From NCBI RefSeq assembly GCF_023333585.1, contig NZ_JAIQZN010000019.1, positions 1-64,000 on the forward strand: DNA of 64,000 nt, given 5' to 3'. Origin of the DNA: Argonema antarcticum A004/B2. Its GTDB lineage: Bacteria; Cyanobacteriota; Cyanobacteriia; Cyanobacteriales; Aerosakkonemataceae. The notes under the pieces were generated by a model. That model was given only the letters and a program-made list of their open reading frames with translations, was not told the origin of the DNA and made no database searches. Position 1 is the stretch's first letter. The number at the start of each line of letters is the position of its first letter. This document shows positions 35,016 through 43,610 of the stretch, piece by piece. Both the position numbers and the translations under genes were made by a program.

Positions 35016-36926
35016 ATGGTTCAACAACAACTCATCGATACAGTGCGCGTTAATGCCAGAAAAACCGACGCCTTCGACATTTTCAACCTCAAGCATTACA
35101 TTGGCCCAAACCCATATTTGGAAACGGGGGCGCTAGTATTTGATTTTGCCCTGACTGGGCATTTACCGCCTCGGCCCATTGAGGAATATGTCTCCATTAT
35201 TAGCGATCGCTATCCGCACCTGCGCGATGAAACATCCGAATCCTATGCCCATCTATTCGCCCGAACAGTATCGGAAGTGGGAAAACTCGACATGGGTTTG
35301 CACTTCAACCGTTTGAATTTGAAACAACATCCCGATTATTTCACAATAGCCGCTCAATCAGTTCATTTCCGTACCAGCCGAGCCGTAGTTTATTGCGTTT
35401 GGGACTGGTTTGAAGCTATTACTCAAGACGAAGATTTCAAGTTAGACGATCGCATCAGCAGGCTTCAAGACACATTCCGATACAGCGTTTATGGTGGCCC
35501 GACAGTCTACACCCTATTACGCACAGCCCAAGAGAAAAAAATTCCCGCCTTTTATTTGTGGGACGAAGGGCTAATGCAGTACGGATATGGGAAAAAACTA
35601 ATTCGCGGCGTAGCAACAACATTTGATTGCGATAGCCATCTAGATTCCGATTTTACCACCCGCAAAGATGACTGCAAAGCTTTTTTGAACACGCTGGGCT
35701 TCCCTGTACCAAAAGGTAATGTTGTTGTCTCCCTTGGCGAAGCCAAAGCCGTAGCAGAAAGAATTGGCTACCCGGTGGCAGTTAAACCTGTAGCGGGTCA
35801 CAAAGGCATTGGCGTGACAGCTGATGTACAAAACCCCCAAGAATTAGAATTTGCCTTTAGTAGGGCACTCAAAGCGATTCCAGAAGAACAAGCGATCGCA
35901 ATAATTGTTGAGAAAAGCATCAAGGGCGCAGATTTCCGCCTGCTATGCGTCAACGGCAGATTTGTTGCCGCTACCGAACGGCGTCCCGCATCAGTTACTG
36001 GTGACGGTTATTCAACCATTGCTGAATTAATCAAGCGCGAAAATCGCAAACCCGCACGTTTGGACACACCAACCTCTGCCATGAGTAAGATTCAGTCCGA
36101 CGACGCAATGGAAATGTTCTTATCCGAACAAGACTTGTCATTGGACAGCGTAATTCAGACAGGACGCATCGTTTATCTTCGCAAAGTTGCCAATCTCTCA
36201 GCGGGAGGTTTGAGCATAGATGCAACGCCCACTGTTCACCCAGATAATATCATTTTGGCGCAGGACATTGCACAGCATTTTCGACTCACTTGTCTGGGTA
36301 TCGACGCAATTTCCCCAACTCTGTCTCAATCTTGGAAGTCTGGCAACTTTGGCATTCTCGAAATAAATGCAGCACCGGGCATTTTTATGCACCTTAACCC
36401 CGCTGTTGGCGAAAGCGTCGATGTGCCGTCGCATATTCTGGAAACCTTCTTTAAGTCTGGGGCAGATGCGAGAATACCAACGATCGCTTTCAACCGAATT
36501 TCAGTTGAGGAACTTCAAGAAACTATTGACCATATTCTTCTACAACACCCCGATTGGACTATAGGTGCTGTTTGTCGCGAAGCAGTTTTCGTCAACCGTT
36601 CGGAAAAGATTTTGAATAAGGATTACAACACCAATGTCAAAAATCTATTGCGTAATCCCAGGCTCGATCTGCTGATTGCCGAGTACCCAGAAGATGTGCT
36701 GGAAAGGGATGGAATGTTTTATCAAGGCAACAACATTGTAGTCCTGGATAATCCTACGCAAGCTGAAATGATGCTGACGCGGGATCTCCTCGAAGATTCT
36801 ACCGTGGTTGTTAAGGAAGGAAACAATGTCTCAATCCGACATAAAGGTTTGATAGAACAGTATAGCCTTGGAGAAAGCGAACCATTTACGCGGGTTTATC
36901 TGAAAGAAATCGGAACGATACTGTAA
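35016..36926 (+). CDS. cphA2: short cyanophycin synthetase, CphA2 type
   Basis: The protein has 636 residues. The N-terminal domain and ATP-grasp domain of cyanophycin synthetase are present (VPKGNVVVSL, VAVKPVAGHKGIGVT, GADFRLLCVNGRFVAATERR, GILEINAAPGI). CphA1 is about 870 residues and ends with a Mur-ligase-like domain with a GTNGKT loop; that loop is missing here. This is the CphA2 form, which makes cyanophycin from beta-Asp-Arg dipeptides released by cyanophycinase and isoaspartyl dipeptidase. It would thus work together with the cphB at 26.3-27.1 kb. No cphA1 is in the window. Confidence 0.9.
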   Translation: MVQQQLIDTVRVNARKTDAFDIFNLKHYIGPNPYLETGALVFDFALTGHLPPRPIEEYVSIISDRYPHLRDETSESYAHLFARTVSEVGKLDMGLHFNRLNLKQHPDYFTIAAQSVHFRTSRAVVYCVWDWFEAITQDEDFKLDDRISRLQDTFRYSVYGGPTVYTLLRTAQEKKIPAFYLWDEGLMQYGYGKKLIRGVATTFDCDSHLDSDFTTRKDDCKAFLNTLGFPVPKGNVVVSLGEAKAVAERIGYPVAVKPVAGHKGIGVTADVQNPQELEFAFSRALKAIPEEQAIAIIVEKSIKGADFRLLCVNGRFVAATERRPASVTGDGYSTIAELIKRENRKPARLDTPTSAMSKIQSDDAMEMFLSEQDLSLDSVIQTGRIVYLRKVANLSAGGLSIDATPTVHPDNIILAQDIAQHFRLTCLGIDAISPTLSQSWKSGNFGILEINAAPGIFMHLNPAVGESVDVPSHILETFFKSGADARIPTIAFNRISVEELQETIDHILLQHPDWTIGAVCREAVFVNRSEKILNKDYNTNVKNLLRNPRLDLLIAEYPEDVLERDGMFYQGNNIVVLDNPTQAEMMLTRDLLEDSTVVVKEGNNVSIRHKGLIEQYSLGESEPFTRVYLKEIGTIL

Positions 36927-37041
36927 TACCAAATTCGTGTTTCTTACCCGTTTAATTTTTGGCATAAACATTGTAAAGACGTTTCATCAAACGTCTCTAT
37001 AGCCGCTCGACATAAAGGGGTAATCGTTGCGGATTTGGTAT
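36926..37041. repeat. MITE-like element with 12-bp terminal inverted repeats
   Basis: ATACCAAATTCG and CGGATTTGGTAT (one mismatch) flank about 90 bp. Inside is a hairpin, AGACGTTT / AAACGTCT (36977-36996). It starts at the stop codon of cphA2. Confidence 0.65.
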
Positions 37042-37084
37042 AAGCCTGTCTATATGAAGGTGATTGCGAAAATTCTGTAATGCC

Positions 37085-37117
37085 AAAAACCCGGTTTCTT
37101 AAACAAACCGGGTTTTT
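37085..37117. terminator. bidirectional hairpin terminator
   Basis: AAAAACCCGGTTT and AAACCGGGTTTTT pair with a 7-nt loop, leaving a T-run on both strands. It sits between convergent cphA2 and the GH13 gene and belongs to the same repeat family as 33365-33397. Confidence 0.75.
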
Positions 37118-37122
37118 CCGAA

Positions 37123-38796
37123 TTATTGCCAGACAAATACCTTTGCTTCGTACTCCGCCAGGTCAATCACTATTTGACCGCTGCCAGCTTCCACATCGTG
37201 GTCGTAAGTCCATTCGTGCCATGTGCCATCCGAAGGGAAGTTTGGAACGGTGTAACCAGCTAAATAGTTGTCTGAAAAATTAGCGACGACGACAACGCGA
37301 GAACCTTCATCATTCCAGCGGGTGTATGCTAATACCTTGGCCTCTTCATTCTCATGGAAAAAGTCAATGTTTTCAGTGTAAAGAGCTTGATTGTTTTTAC
37401 GCAGATTAATCAAGCCTTTGTAGTATTCAAATAAGCCGCGATTTAAGTCATTGCTTAGCAGCGCCCACTCAATTTTTGTTGGCTCGATTGTTTTAGGTTT
37501 GTATTCGCCAAACTCTTGTCCCATCCAAAGCATTGGCACACCGACAGATGTCATCAATAGGGCTGCTCCCAACTTGGCACGTTTAAAAGCTTCGCCATCA
37601 AAAATGGTGCGATTTGCCAATTCTACCATGACGCGATTTTGGTCGTGGTTGGTCAGGTAATTAACTACATTGGTGGCACCCATAAAGCCTTGCCGCTTGC
37701 AGTCGATCGCATCTTTGAGCCGCTCTAAATCAAAAGTATCCCCGCAAATGTGTTCGATCATACAGAAACGGTAACTGTCGTGCCAGCAACCATCCATCGG
37801 CCCATCAAAATTCGTGATGCTGGTAGTTTCGGGGATGTGTTCGGCAATGCTATAAAAAGGCTTCTGCCCTGCCGTTTTTTTGGCTTCTTCCACAATCCAG
37901 TACATGAAGTCGTAGTTGGCCATTTGCCGCGCGGCGTCGAAGCGAATGCCATCAATGTGATATTCCTGAACCCAGAAACGCACGGTTTCGCCGATAAATT
38001 TCCACGCAGGTTTTACTTCTAGCTTTTCGTCGTAATGTTCGTAATTAAACTCTGGCCCCCAGTTATTATCAGGGTCGCGGGGAGAGTGGTGATACCAATA
38101 ATCGTGGTCAATTTGGGTGAGAGGACAAGATGCTTCTGAGTGATTAAAAATCCCGTCCATAATGATGCGAATTCCACGAGCGTGGCACTCGTCAATTAGG
38201 TGCTTTAATTCTTCCGTTGTGCCATAACTTGTTTCGGTGGCAAAGAAATAACGCGGGTTATAGCCCCAGCTATAATCGCCCGGATATTCTTTCACTGGCA
38301 TCAATTCAATTGCGTTGATGCCGAGTTCGCAGAGATAATCTAACTTTTCAATAACGTGCTTGTATTGACCGCGAACGTACCGATCGGGTTCGCCGCCGGA
38401 GAAGTCGGCAACATGAAGTTCGTAGATAACTAATTCGCGATCGGCTGGTAGCGGCTTGTCGTCATGCTGCCAAACATAAGTATCGACAATTCTTTCGCTG
38501 TCTTTGATTGTTACGATGCCGACTCCTTTGCTCTCATCAACATTTGTTACATAAGGATCGATGATGTCTACCCATTCATCTGGTTCTTTAAACCAACTTT
38601 TAGATTGAACCCGGAGTTTATATTCATAAATTCCATCTTCCAGTTCAACTTTGGTACGGAAATAACCATCCTTACCTTTTTCCATTGGGATTTCTTTCCA
38701 ATCGGAAAAAGAGCCGATTAAAGCTGCTCCTTTGTTATAGGGTGCAAATAAAGTAAATTCAATGGAACTTGTTTTATGAGGTTTCTTGCTTGCCAT
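37123..38796 (-). CDS. GH13 alpha-amylase-family enzyme with N-terminal CBM48-like domain
   Basis: The protein has 557 residues from MASKKPHK. Residues about 8-95 form an E-set/CBM48-like glycogen-binding domain (IEFTLFAPYNKGAALIGSFS). The GH13 barrel shows DGIFNHSE, the nucleophile region GIRFDAARQ, AEHIPE with the acid/base Glu, and TNHDQNR with the transition-state Asp. It acts on alpha-glucans; branching or debranching enzyme and trehalose-forming enzymes have similar layouts, so the exact substrate is open. The upstream in-frame Met at 38895 is rejected because the added residues have no relation to the family. Confidence 0.85.
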   Translation of the reverse strand: MASKKPHKTSSIEFTLFAPYNKGAALIGSFSDWKEIPMEKGKDGYFRTKVELEDGIYEYKLRVQSKSWFKEPDEWVDIIDPYVTNVDESKGVGIVTIKDSERIVDTYVWQHDDKPLPADRELVIYELHVADFSGGEPDRYVRGQYKHVIEKLDYLCELGINAIELMPVKEYPGDYSWGYNPRYFFATETSYGTTEELKHLIDECHARGIRIIMDGIFNHSEASCPLTQIDHDYWYHHSPRDPDNNWGPEFNYEHYDEKLEVKPAWKFIGETVRFWVQEYHIDGIRFDAARQMANYDFMYWIVEEAKKTAGQKPFYSIAEHIPETTSITNFDGPMDGCWHDSYRFCMIEHICGDTFDLERLKDAIDCKRQGFMGATNVVNYLTNHDQNRVMVELANRTIFDGEAFKRAKLGAALLMTSVGVPMLWMGQEFGEYKPKTIEPTKIEWALLSNDLNRGLFEYYKGLINLRKNNQALYTENIDFFHENEEAKVLAYTRWNDEGSRVVVVANFSDNYLAGYTVPNFPSDGTWHEWTYDHDVEAGSGQIVIDLAEYEAKVFVWQ

Positions 38797-38990
38797 AGAA
38801 TTTTTTGGGGTAATAAAACGCCGACAACCGTATTCTCCACTTCTTAGCTCAGCTATAGTATCGTTCGCTAGAAATAAAAAAGCTTGAGTAAACATCAGTC
38901 TTAAGGCATATTTTCAAAATGTTAAGTTTGAGATTTGAGAGAACCCGTTTTAACCAAAGATACAAAGATTAAAACGAAAACCTCTTAAAA

Positions 38991-39617
38991 TCACCTGCTC
39001 AACCAAGCGATCGCAGCTCGAATCCAATCTTCTGCCTCTTTACTTTTAGCCACCAGTCCATCTTGACTGACTGCGTTGAGCGCCTGCACTACCTCGCTGC
39101 TGGTATATCCCAAGGCTAGTAGCGTCATTTCTACATCTTCGATAATGGCAGGATTTGGGCCACTTGAGGTGGCAGTGGCTACGCCAGCTGAGAGTCGCCA
39201 TTGTGCCAGCTTGGTTTTTAGTTCCAGCGCAATGCGTTCGGCTGTTTTGTTACCGACACCGCGAGTTTTGGCTAAGGCGCGGATATTGCCAGTAACGATC
39301 GCCTGCACCAAGTCTTGCAATCCCAGGGTATCTAAAAGTGCGATCGCCAAAGCCGCACCAATTCCACTCACACTTACCAGCTGGCGAAACAAATCTCGCT
39401 CGGCGGCTGAGGCAAAACCATACAAACTTATCTGATCTTCCCGCACTTGCAAGTGAGTGAAAACTTGGGCGGTTTCTCCCACAGGGGACAAATCCTGGGC
39501 CAAACGCGGCGGGATTTGCAGTTCGTAGCCAATCTGGTTAACTTCCAGAATGAGAGTGACGCGATCGCTACTACTTTTCTGAAAACCTACTACCGTTCCT
39601 TTGAGATAACTAATCAT
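38991..39617 (-). CDS. ruvA: Holliday junction helicase subunit RuvA
   Basis: The protein has 208 residues from [12 protein letters not shown]. Domain I is an OB fold, domain II carries two helix-hairpin-helix motifs ([37 protein letters not shown]), and domain III (about 160-208) is the RuvB-binding part. It tetramerises on four-way DNA junctions and works with RuvB in branch migration. An upstream Met at 39665 lies inside the preceding gene; the ATG at 39617 overlaps that gene's stop (ATGA). Confidence 0.95.
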   Translation of the reverse strand: MISYLKGTVVGFQKSSSDRVTLILEVNQIGYELQIPPRLAQDLSPVGETAQVFTHLQVREDQISLYGFASAAERDLFRQLVSVSGIGAALAIALLDTLGLQDLVQAIVTGNIRALAKTRGVGNKTAERIALELKTKLAQWRLSAGVATATSSGPNPAIIEDVEMTLLALGYTSSEVVQALNAVSQDGLVAKSKEAEDWIRAAIAWLSR

Positions 39618-40366
39618 GACAAAAAGCCGAAATGGTACAAACCTTCCAAAATCCCACCAGCACAAGCAGCCTTTGCCAAATACCGATAATCGGCCCGATT
39701 GGCTTCAAGCCACTGGAGGAGTTCAGGCTGAGCATTTCCTACAATAATCCCTCTTGGTTCCCCCACACTAAATAAAGCAATATCGTTTCCAGAATCACCG
39801 CAAACAACTGTCTGCGTTGCATCTATTTCCCAGTGCTGGCGCAGAAACTCTACCGCCAAACCTTTATTGCTTTTGCTGGGCAAAATATCTAAATCTTTGC
39901 CTCCACTGTAGATTAACTGAGCGTATATACCCTGTTCTTTAAGCAGAGATTCTAAGTGCGGGATAACTTCTTTGGCTGCTTGTTCTGTCAAAAAATAACT
40001 AACTTTGAAAGGTCGCTGTTCGGATGCTGGTTGAGGTAAAAGATCCACAAACTTAGTACCTGTAGCTACTACCAAGTCACGGTTCCACCCTGAAGAAAGT
40101 TGTTTTTCCCAAACTGGATCTGGGTTGCTGTCACTGTCGTTGTCATAAATTTCAGTTCCCACCGCCGCAATCAGAGCATCTGGCACCAACAATTCCTTTT
40201 CGGTTAAAAGTTCCCGATAGAGAATGAGAGAACGACCTGTGGCGTAAACGATTTTTGTTCCATGTTCTTGGCGATGCTGGCTCAACTGCTGGTTGAGTTC
40301 TGCCAGAGATCGATCGTCGCCCACAAGGGTATTATCTAAATCTGTCACAAACAAAAATTTTGTCAT
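39614..40366 (-). CDS. sucrose-phosphate phosphatase-like HAD hydrolase
   Basis: The 250-residue HAD-superfamily protein is of Cof/SPP type. Motif I is FVTDLDNTL, motif II ATGRS, and motif [14 protein letters not shown]; the cap includes [14 protein letters not shown]. It matches cyanobacterial sucrose-6-phosphate phosphatase in length and motifs, the last step of sucrose synthesis for osmoprotection. It overlaps ruvA by the ATGA junction, an operon by position only. No sucrose-phosphate synthase lies nearby, so a related sugar-phosphatase function is possible. Confidence 0.85.
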   Translation of the reverse strand: MTKFLFVTDLDNTLVGDDRSLAELNQQLSQHRQEHGTKIVYATGRSLILYRELLTEKELLVPDALIAAVGTEIYDNDSDSNPDPVWEKQLSSGWNRDLVVATGTKFVDLLPQPASEQRPFKVSYFLTEQAAKEVIPHLESLLKEQGIYAQLIYSGGKDLDILPSKSNKGLAVEFLRQHWEIDATQTVVCGDSGNDIALFSVGEPRGIIVGNAQPELLQWLEANRADYRYLAKAACAGGILEGLYHFGFLS

Positions 40367-40407
40367 AGCAATATTATACTGAAATGCTTTTAGGACTTAC
40401 GCAACTG

Positions 40408-40461
40408 GCACATTATGGTAGGTTGGGTTTTGTTAATAAAACCCAACCTACCATAATGTGC
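40408..40461. repeat. perfect 24-bp inverted repeat
   Basis: Arms at 40408-40431 and 40438-40461 are exactly complementary around a 6-nt loop. They begin GCACATTATGGTAGGTTGGG. This is of the dispersed GGTAGGTTGGGTT family found in many cyanobacteria. It may also act as terminator for the 40496-41119 gene. Confidence 0.85.
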
Positions 40462-40495
40462 TACCAGTTTAAAGAAAAACTGTAGAATCCCTTAG

Positions 40496-41119
40496 TTATT
40501 CGCCAAGCAATTGAGCGAGGCGTTTTAACACGCTTACAACAGTATACAAATCATTTCCCCGCTGAAGTGCAAACGGATAGGACTCAGCATATTTTGGCTT
40601 ACCTTGTTTCGTAAGTTTTAGAAATTTAAACTCCGGGCCATTGCTCACAAAACCAAAGGCAGGTTTTTCAGAATTGGGATTACCCAACATATAAGCCAAT
40701 GCTTGCGGTATCCCCGCTTCCACCGAATATTTTACGCTTTTGGCTTCAATGGCGAGTACCCAAAAAGAAGGCTTAAAAACTAAGAGGTCAAGGCGTCCGT
40801 TTACAATAATACCATCATCCTCCGATGAAATTTTCACCGACTTTTCAGCCGTAATATAAAATGGCGGACGATAAAAACCCGCCAATCTCAACAATGGCCC
40901 TAAGACTACCATTTTGACGATCGGTTCCAGGATGGTATAACGAGACAAATGGAGATAGTCTGCCTTTACTTCATCTAGTGTTTGCTTTTCCAAATCCGTC
41001 AGTTCCGGTAAATCATCTTGCCATTCTCGAAAAAATCGATCGTCGTTAGTGCGTTCTAGACCGAAGTTTTCAATTAACTGGTCAAGAGTGATATCTTGAG
41101 ATTGGATTGTTTCAACCAT
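40496..41119 (-). CDS. PD-(D/E)XK-like protein (annotated elsewhere as type I restriction R-like)
   Basis: The protein has 207 residues. NGRLDLLVFKPSFWVLAIEA-K gives the D...ExK core of PD-(D/E)XK nucleases, preceded by a helical N-terminus (LTDLEKQTLDEVKADYLHLS). Similar single-domain proteins are common in filamentous cyanobacteria and are often labelled restriction subunits, but no methyltransferase or HsdS is near. A nuclease role is inferred from the fold. It is on the same strand as the NB-ARC gene, 121 bp downstream of it. Confidence 0.65.
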   Translation of the reverse strand: MVETIQSQDITLDQLIENFGLERTNDDRFFREWQDDLPELTDLEKQTLDEVKADYLHLSRYTILEPIVKMVVLGPLLRLAGFYRPPFYITAEKSVKISSEDDGIIVNGRLDLLVFKPSFWVLAIEAKSVKYSVEAGIPQALAYMLGNPNSEKPAFGFVSNGPEFKFLKLTKQGKPKYAESYPFALQRGNDLYTVVSVLKRLAQLLGE

Positions 41120-41240
41120 GATTTATCTCTCTTTTCAATTTTGGATTAGATATCTTGCAAAAATCCACTACTTGAGTAACTACCTCTCAGACATTAATTG
41201 CGGTGCTTTATCTCCGCAAGGGGGCGCTTTTTGTTTTGGC

Positions 41241-42593
41241 TTATAAATCTTGACAACAAGTTCTAACATATACTTGAACAACAACAGATAAATCAAACAA
41301 TACTTTCTCTCCTTCTATTCTTTTGAGTAAATAACGTTGACTCAAAGATTGTAACCCATTCATAAAGTCCATTGATGATAGAGATAAACTTTGTCTTAAA
41401 TCTTCTCTTAACACAGGTCGATCGAATTTACTTAATTGTAAAATAATCACTCGTTCTATAGGTGATATTCGGTTGAATAATTCAGTGAAGCGAGATTTCA
41501 TATCTTTAGTGATAATTAAACTATCTTCTCTTAAAAATTCAGCGACTTTACCACCAAAAACATTTTTAATTAAACTGGCGATATCTTTTAAATAAACCGG
41601 ATTGCCTTCATATAAATCAATCAGTCTTTGCCAGCTTTCCTTATCCTTTAACCCATAATCTTTTACGATATCGATATGATCTAACCTTCCTAATTCTAAA
41701 CAATTAATCGGATATAACTCCGCATCTAAGCAAATCATTTCTTGACATTGTTCCTGGGTGATTAATATTAAAGTACTTTGATGTTCTATATCTCTCACCA
41801 TTGCCAATAAGTTTTGATAATTTTTGTGTTCCGGTTTGAATTGTCCTGCAAATTCTCCAGTGATAAATAACTCTTGTACGTCATCAAGGATAATTAAACA
41901 TCTTTGCTGGCGTAAAAGGTTAAAAAATTGAGTTAATTTATTGTCAGATTGAATAAGCTCGGTATTGATACCTGTTAAAATTTCAGTAAGAATACCATCT
42001 AAAGACTGGGATAGTTTGAGACTTTTCCAGACAACTACATCAAATTGTTGTATATTTAGGTCAACAAACTGTTTAACTAGGGTAGTTTTACCAATTCCAC
42101 TTAATCCTAAAACTGAGATGAGACGGGGGTTTTGAGTGGTTAACCAGTGGGATAGGGTTTGGAGTTCGAGAGTGCGATCGTAGAAATGAGTTATTTTAGG
42201 GGCTAGGGTTAGATCGTGATACCCCGTGTTTTTGGTTGTTTTCTCTTCATCAGTGATAGATTGATTTGTATCTGCTTGAGGATGAGAATTACACCAGGTA
42301 ACATTACTGTTGAATAAACCAACAAACTGAGAATTAATAACCCTTTCAATTGTCCAACAAAAATTAGATTTATTAATATCTTCATTTAGCTGTTCGGATA
42401 AAATTTTAAATAACGTTCGGCTAACATCTCCAATATAGTTTTTACTATCATATCCACATTCATCTGCGATTTCACTGTAAGTTTTACCTTGCCAAAGTCC
42501 TTTAATGACAGCTTTTTGTAGATCGTCTAGGTGTTTTCCTGTTTGCTTCTGCACTAACTTATCCACCAACTGTAACACTTCTGTAATAACCAT
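41241..42593 (-). CDS. NB-ARC STAND ATPase with vWA-MoxR-associated N-terminal domain
   Basis: The protein has 450 residues. The N-terminal 85 (LDDLQKAVIKGLWQGKTYSE, DECGYDSKNYIGDVS) form an HTH-like domain found at the start of cyanobacterial vWA-MoxR-associated proteins. The NB-ARC ATPase (about 140-390) has P-loop GLSGIGKTTL and Walker B-like CLIILDDVQELF. A winged-helix part ends the protein; no WD40, TPR or effector repeat follows, so it is short for a STAND protein. It diverges from the vWA-PP2C-kinase operon with a 200-bp shared promoter region. STAND proteins act as switches in conflict and signalling systems. Confidence 0.8.
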   Translation of the reverse strand: MVITEVLQLVDKLVQKQTGKHLDDLQKAVIKGLWQGKTYSEIADECGYDSKNYIGDVSRTLFKILSEQLNEDINKSNFCWTIERVINSQFVGLFNSNVTWCNSHPQADTNQSITDEEKTTKNTGYHDLTLAPKITHFYDRTLELQTLSHWLTTQNPRLISVLGLSGIGKTTLVKQFVDLNIQQFDVVVWKSLKLSQSLDGILTEILTGINTELIQSDNKLTQFFNLLRQQRCLIILDDVQELFITGEFAGQFKPEHKNYQNLLAMVRDIEHQSTLILITQEQCQEMICLDAELYPINCLELGRLDHIDIVKDYGLKDKESWQRLIDLYEGNPVYLKDIASLIKNVFGGKVAEFLREDSLIITKDMKSRFTELFNRISPIERVIILQLSKFDRPVLREDLRQSLSLSSMDFMNGLQSLSQRYLLKRIEGEKVLFDLSVVVQVYVRTCCQDL

Positions 42594-42792
42594 AGAGTTC
42601 AGGTAGGGTATGGATTTTAGCGATTATAGCTTAGTTTCAGCCAATAAAATCAGGTTTTTTCGGGTCGTCTCTTAATATTTTGTTGCAAAAAAGGCCATAA
42701 CATCAGTTTTTTTCAGTTGGCAGCGTTCACAACAGTAGATTTAAGATAAGACAAAGTTCAACATCGGCGAGTGATAATACAGGTAAAAGTTT
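42594..42792. promoter_or_regulatory. divergent promoter region between NB-ARC gene and vWA operon
   Basis: About 200 bp separate the two start codons. It probably carries both promoters, but no clear operator palindrome is seen. Confidence 0.4.
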
Positions 42793-43470
42793 ATGGCTGA
42801 TGGTCAAAGTGTTAAGTATGCAGTGGACTTGGTGATGTGTATTGATGGCACAGGTTCAATGGGCCACTTAATTGAAGAAGTGAAGTCAGCCGCTCTGAAG
42901 TTTTATGAGCGGCTAGAAGCTAGGATAACAGAAAAGGGTAGAAAAATAGATCGACTGAGAGCTAGAGTGATTGTATTTAGGGATTATTGGGCAGATCCAG
43001 CCGATCAGGTGATGCAATGTTCCGAGTTTTTTGATTTGCGATCGCAATCACCAGATTTTGCTAATTTTGTCTCTCAAATTCAAGCTGAAGGTGGCGGCGA
43101 TGAACCGGAAAATGGCTTAGAAGCCGTTGGATTAGCTCTTAAATCTAACTGGGAAAAAGGAGATTTTAGCAAGCAAAGATATGTAATAGTTGTTTACACT
43201 GATGCTAGCGCTCATAGTTTAGATAAACCTCCAAAACCAAAACCCAGTCACTATCCTAATGATATCCCAAAAACCTTTGATGACTTGACCGACTACTGGC
43301 ACGAGATCCCAAAATCAGCTAAGCGTTTATTACTGTTTGCACCTGATGCTGAACCTTGGACAATGATGAGTAGTTGGGAAAATACGATTCATTATGTTTC
43401 GGAAGCAGCTAAGGGATTAGAAGAACTAGAAATGGGTGAGATTTTAGATGCGATCGCCAATAGTGTATAA
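42793..43470 (+). CDS. vWA-domain protein (TerY-like)
   Basis: The 225-residue single vWA domain has a MIDAS motif VMCIDGTGSMG (Asp18, Thr20, Ser22, with Thr in place of the usual first Ser) and a later VYTDASAH carrying the last metal-binding Asp. TerY-type vWA proteins bind metal and protein partners. Together with the following phosphatase and kinase genes it makes the TerY-P triad described for bacterial stress and conflict clusters. No transmembrane segment, so cytoplasmic. The 140-bp gap to the phosphatase still allows one transcript. Confidence 0.8.
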   Translation: MADGQSVKYAVDLVMCIDGTGSMGHLIEEVKSAALKFYERLEARITEKGRKIDRLRARVIVFRDYWADPADQVMQCSEFFDLRSQSPDFANFVSQIQAEGGGDEPENGLEAVGLALKSNWEKGDFSKQRYVIVVYTDASAHSLDKPPKPKPSHYPNDIPKTFDDLTDYWHEIPKSAKRLLLFAPDAEPWTMMSSWENTIHYVSEAAKGLEELEMGEILDAIANSV

Positions 43471-43610
43471 GCGTTAAGCAGTGGGGTGTGTCAGACAAAA
43501 AAGCTATTGTTAAATAATTAACTTAAAAATCTGACGCATCCTACTGGATTAGTATTATTTAAGTTAATTTACTTTTTCGACAAACATAGAACCTCATCAT
43601 AACTTAAATT

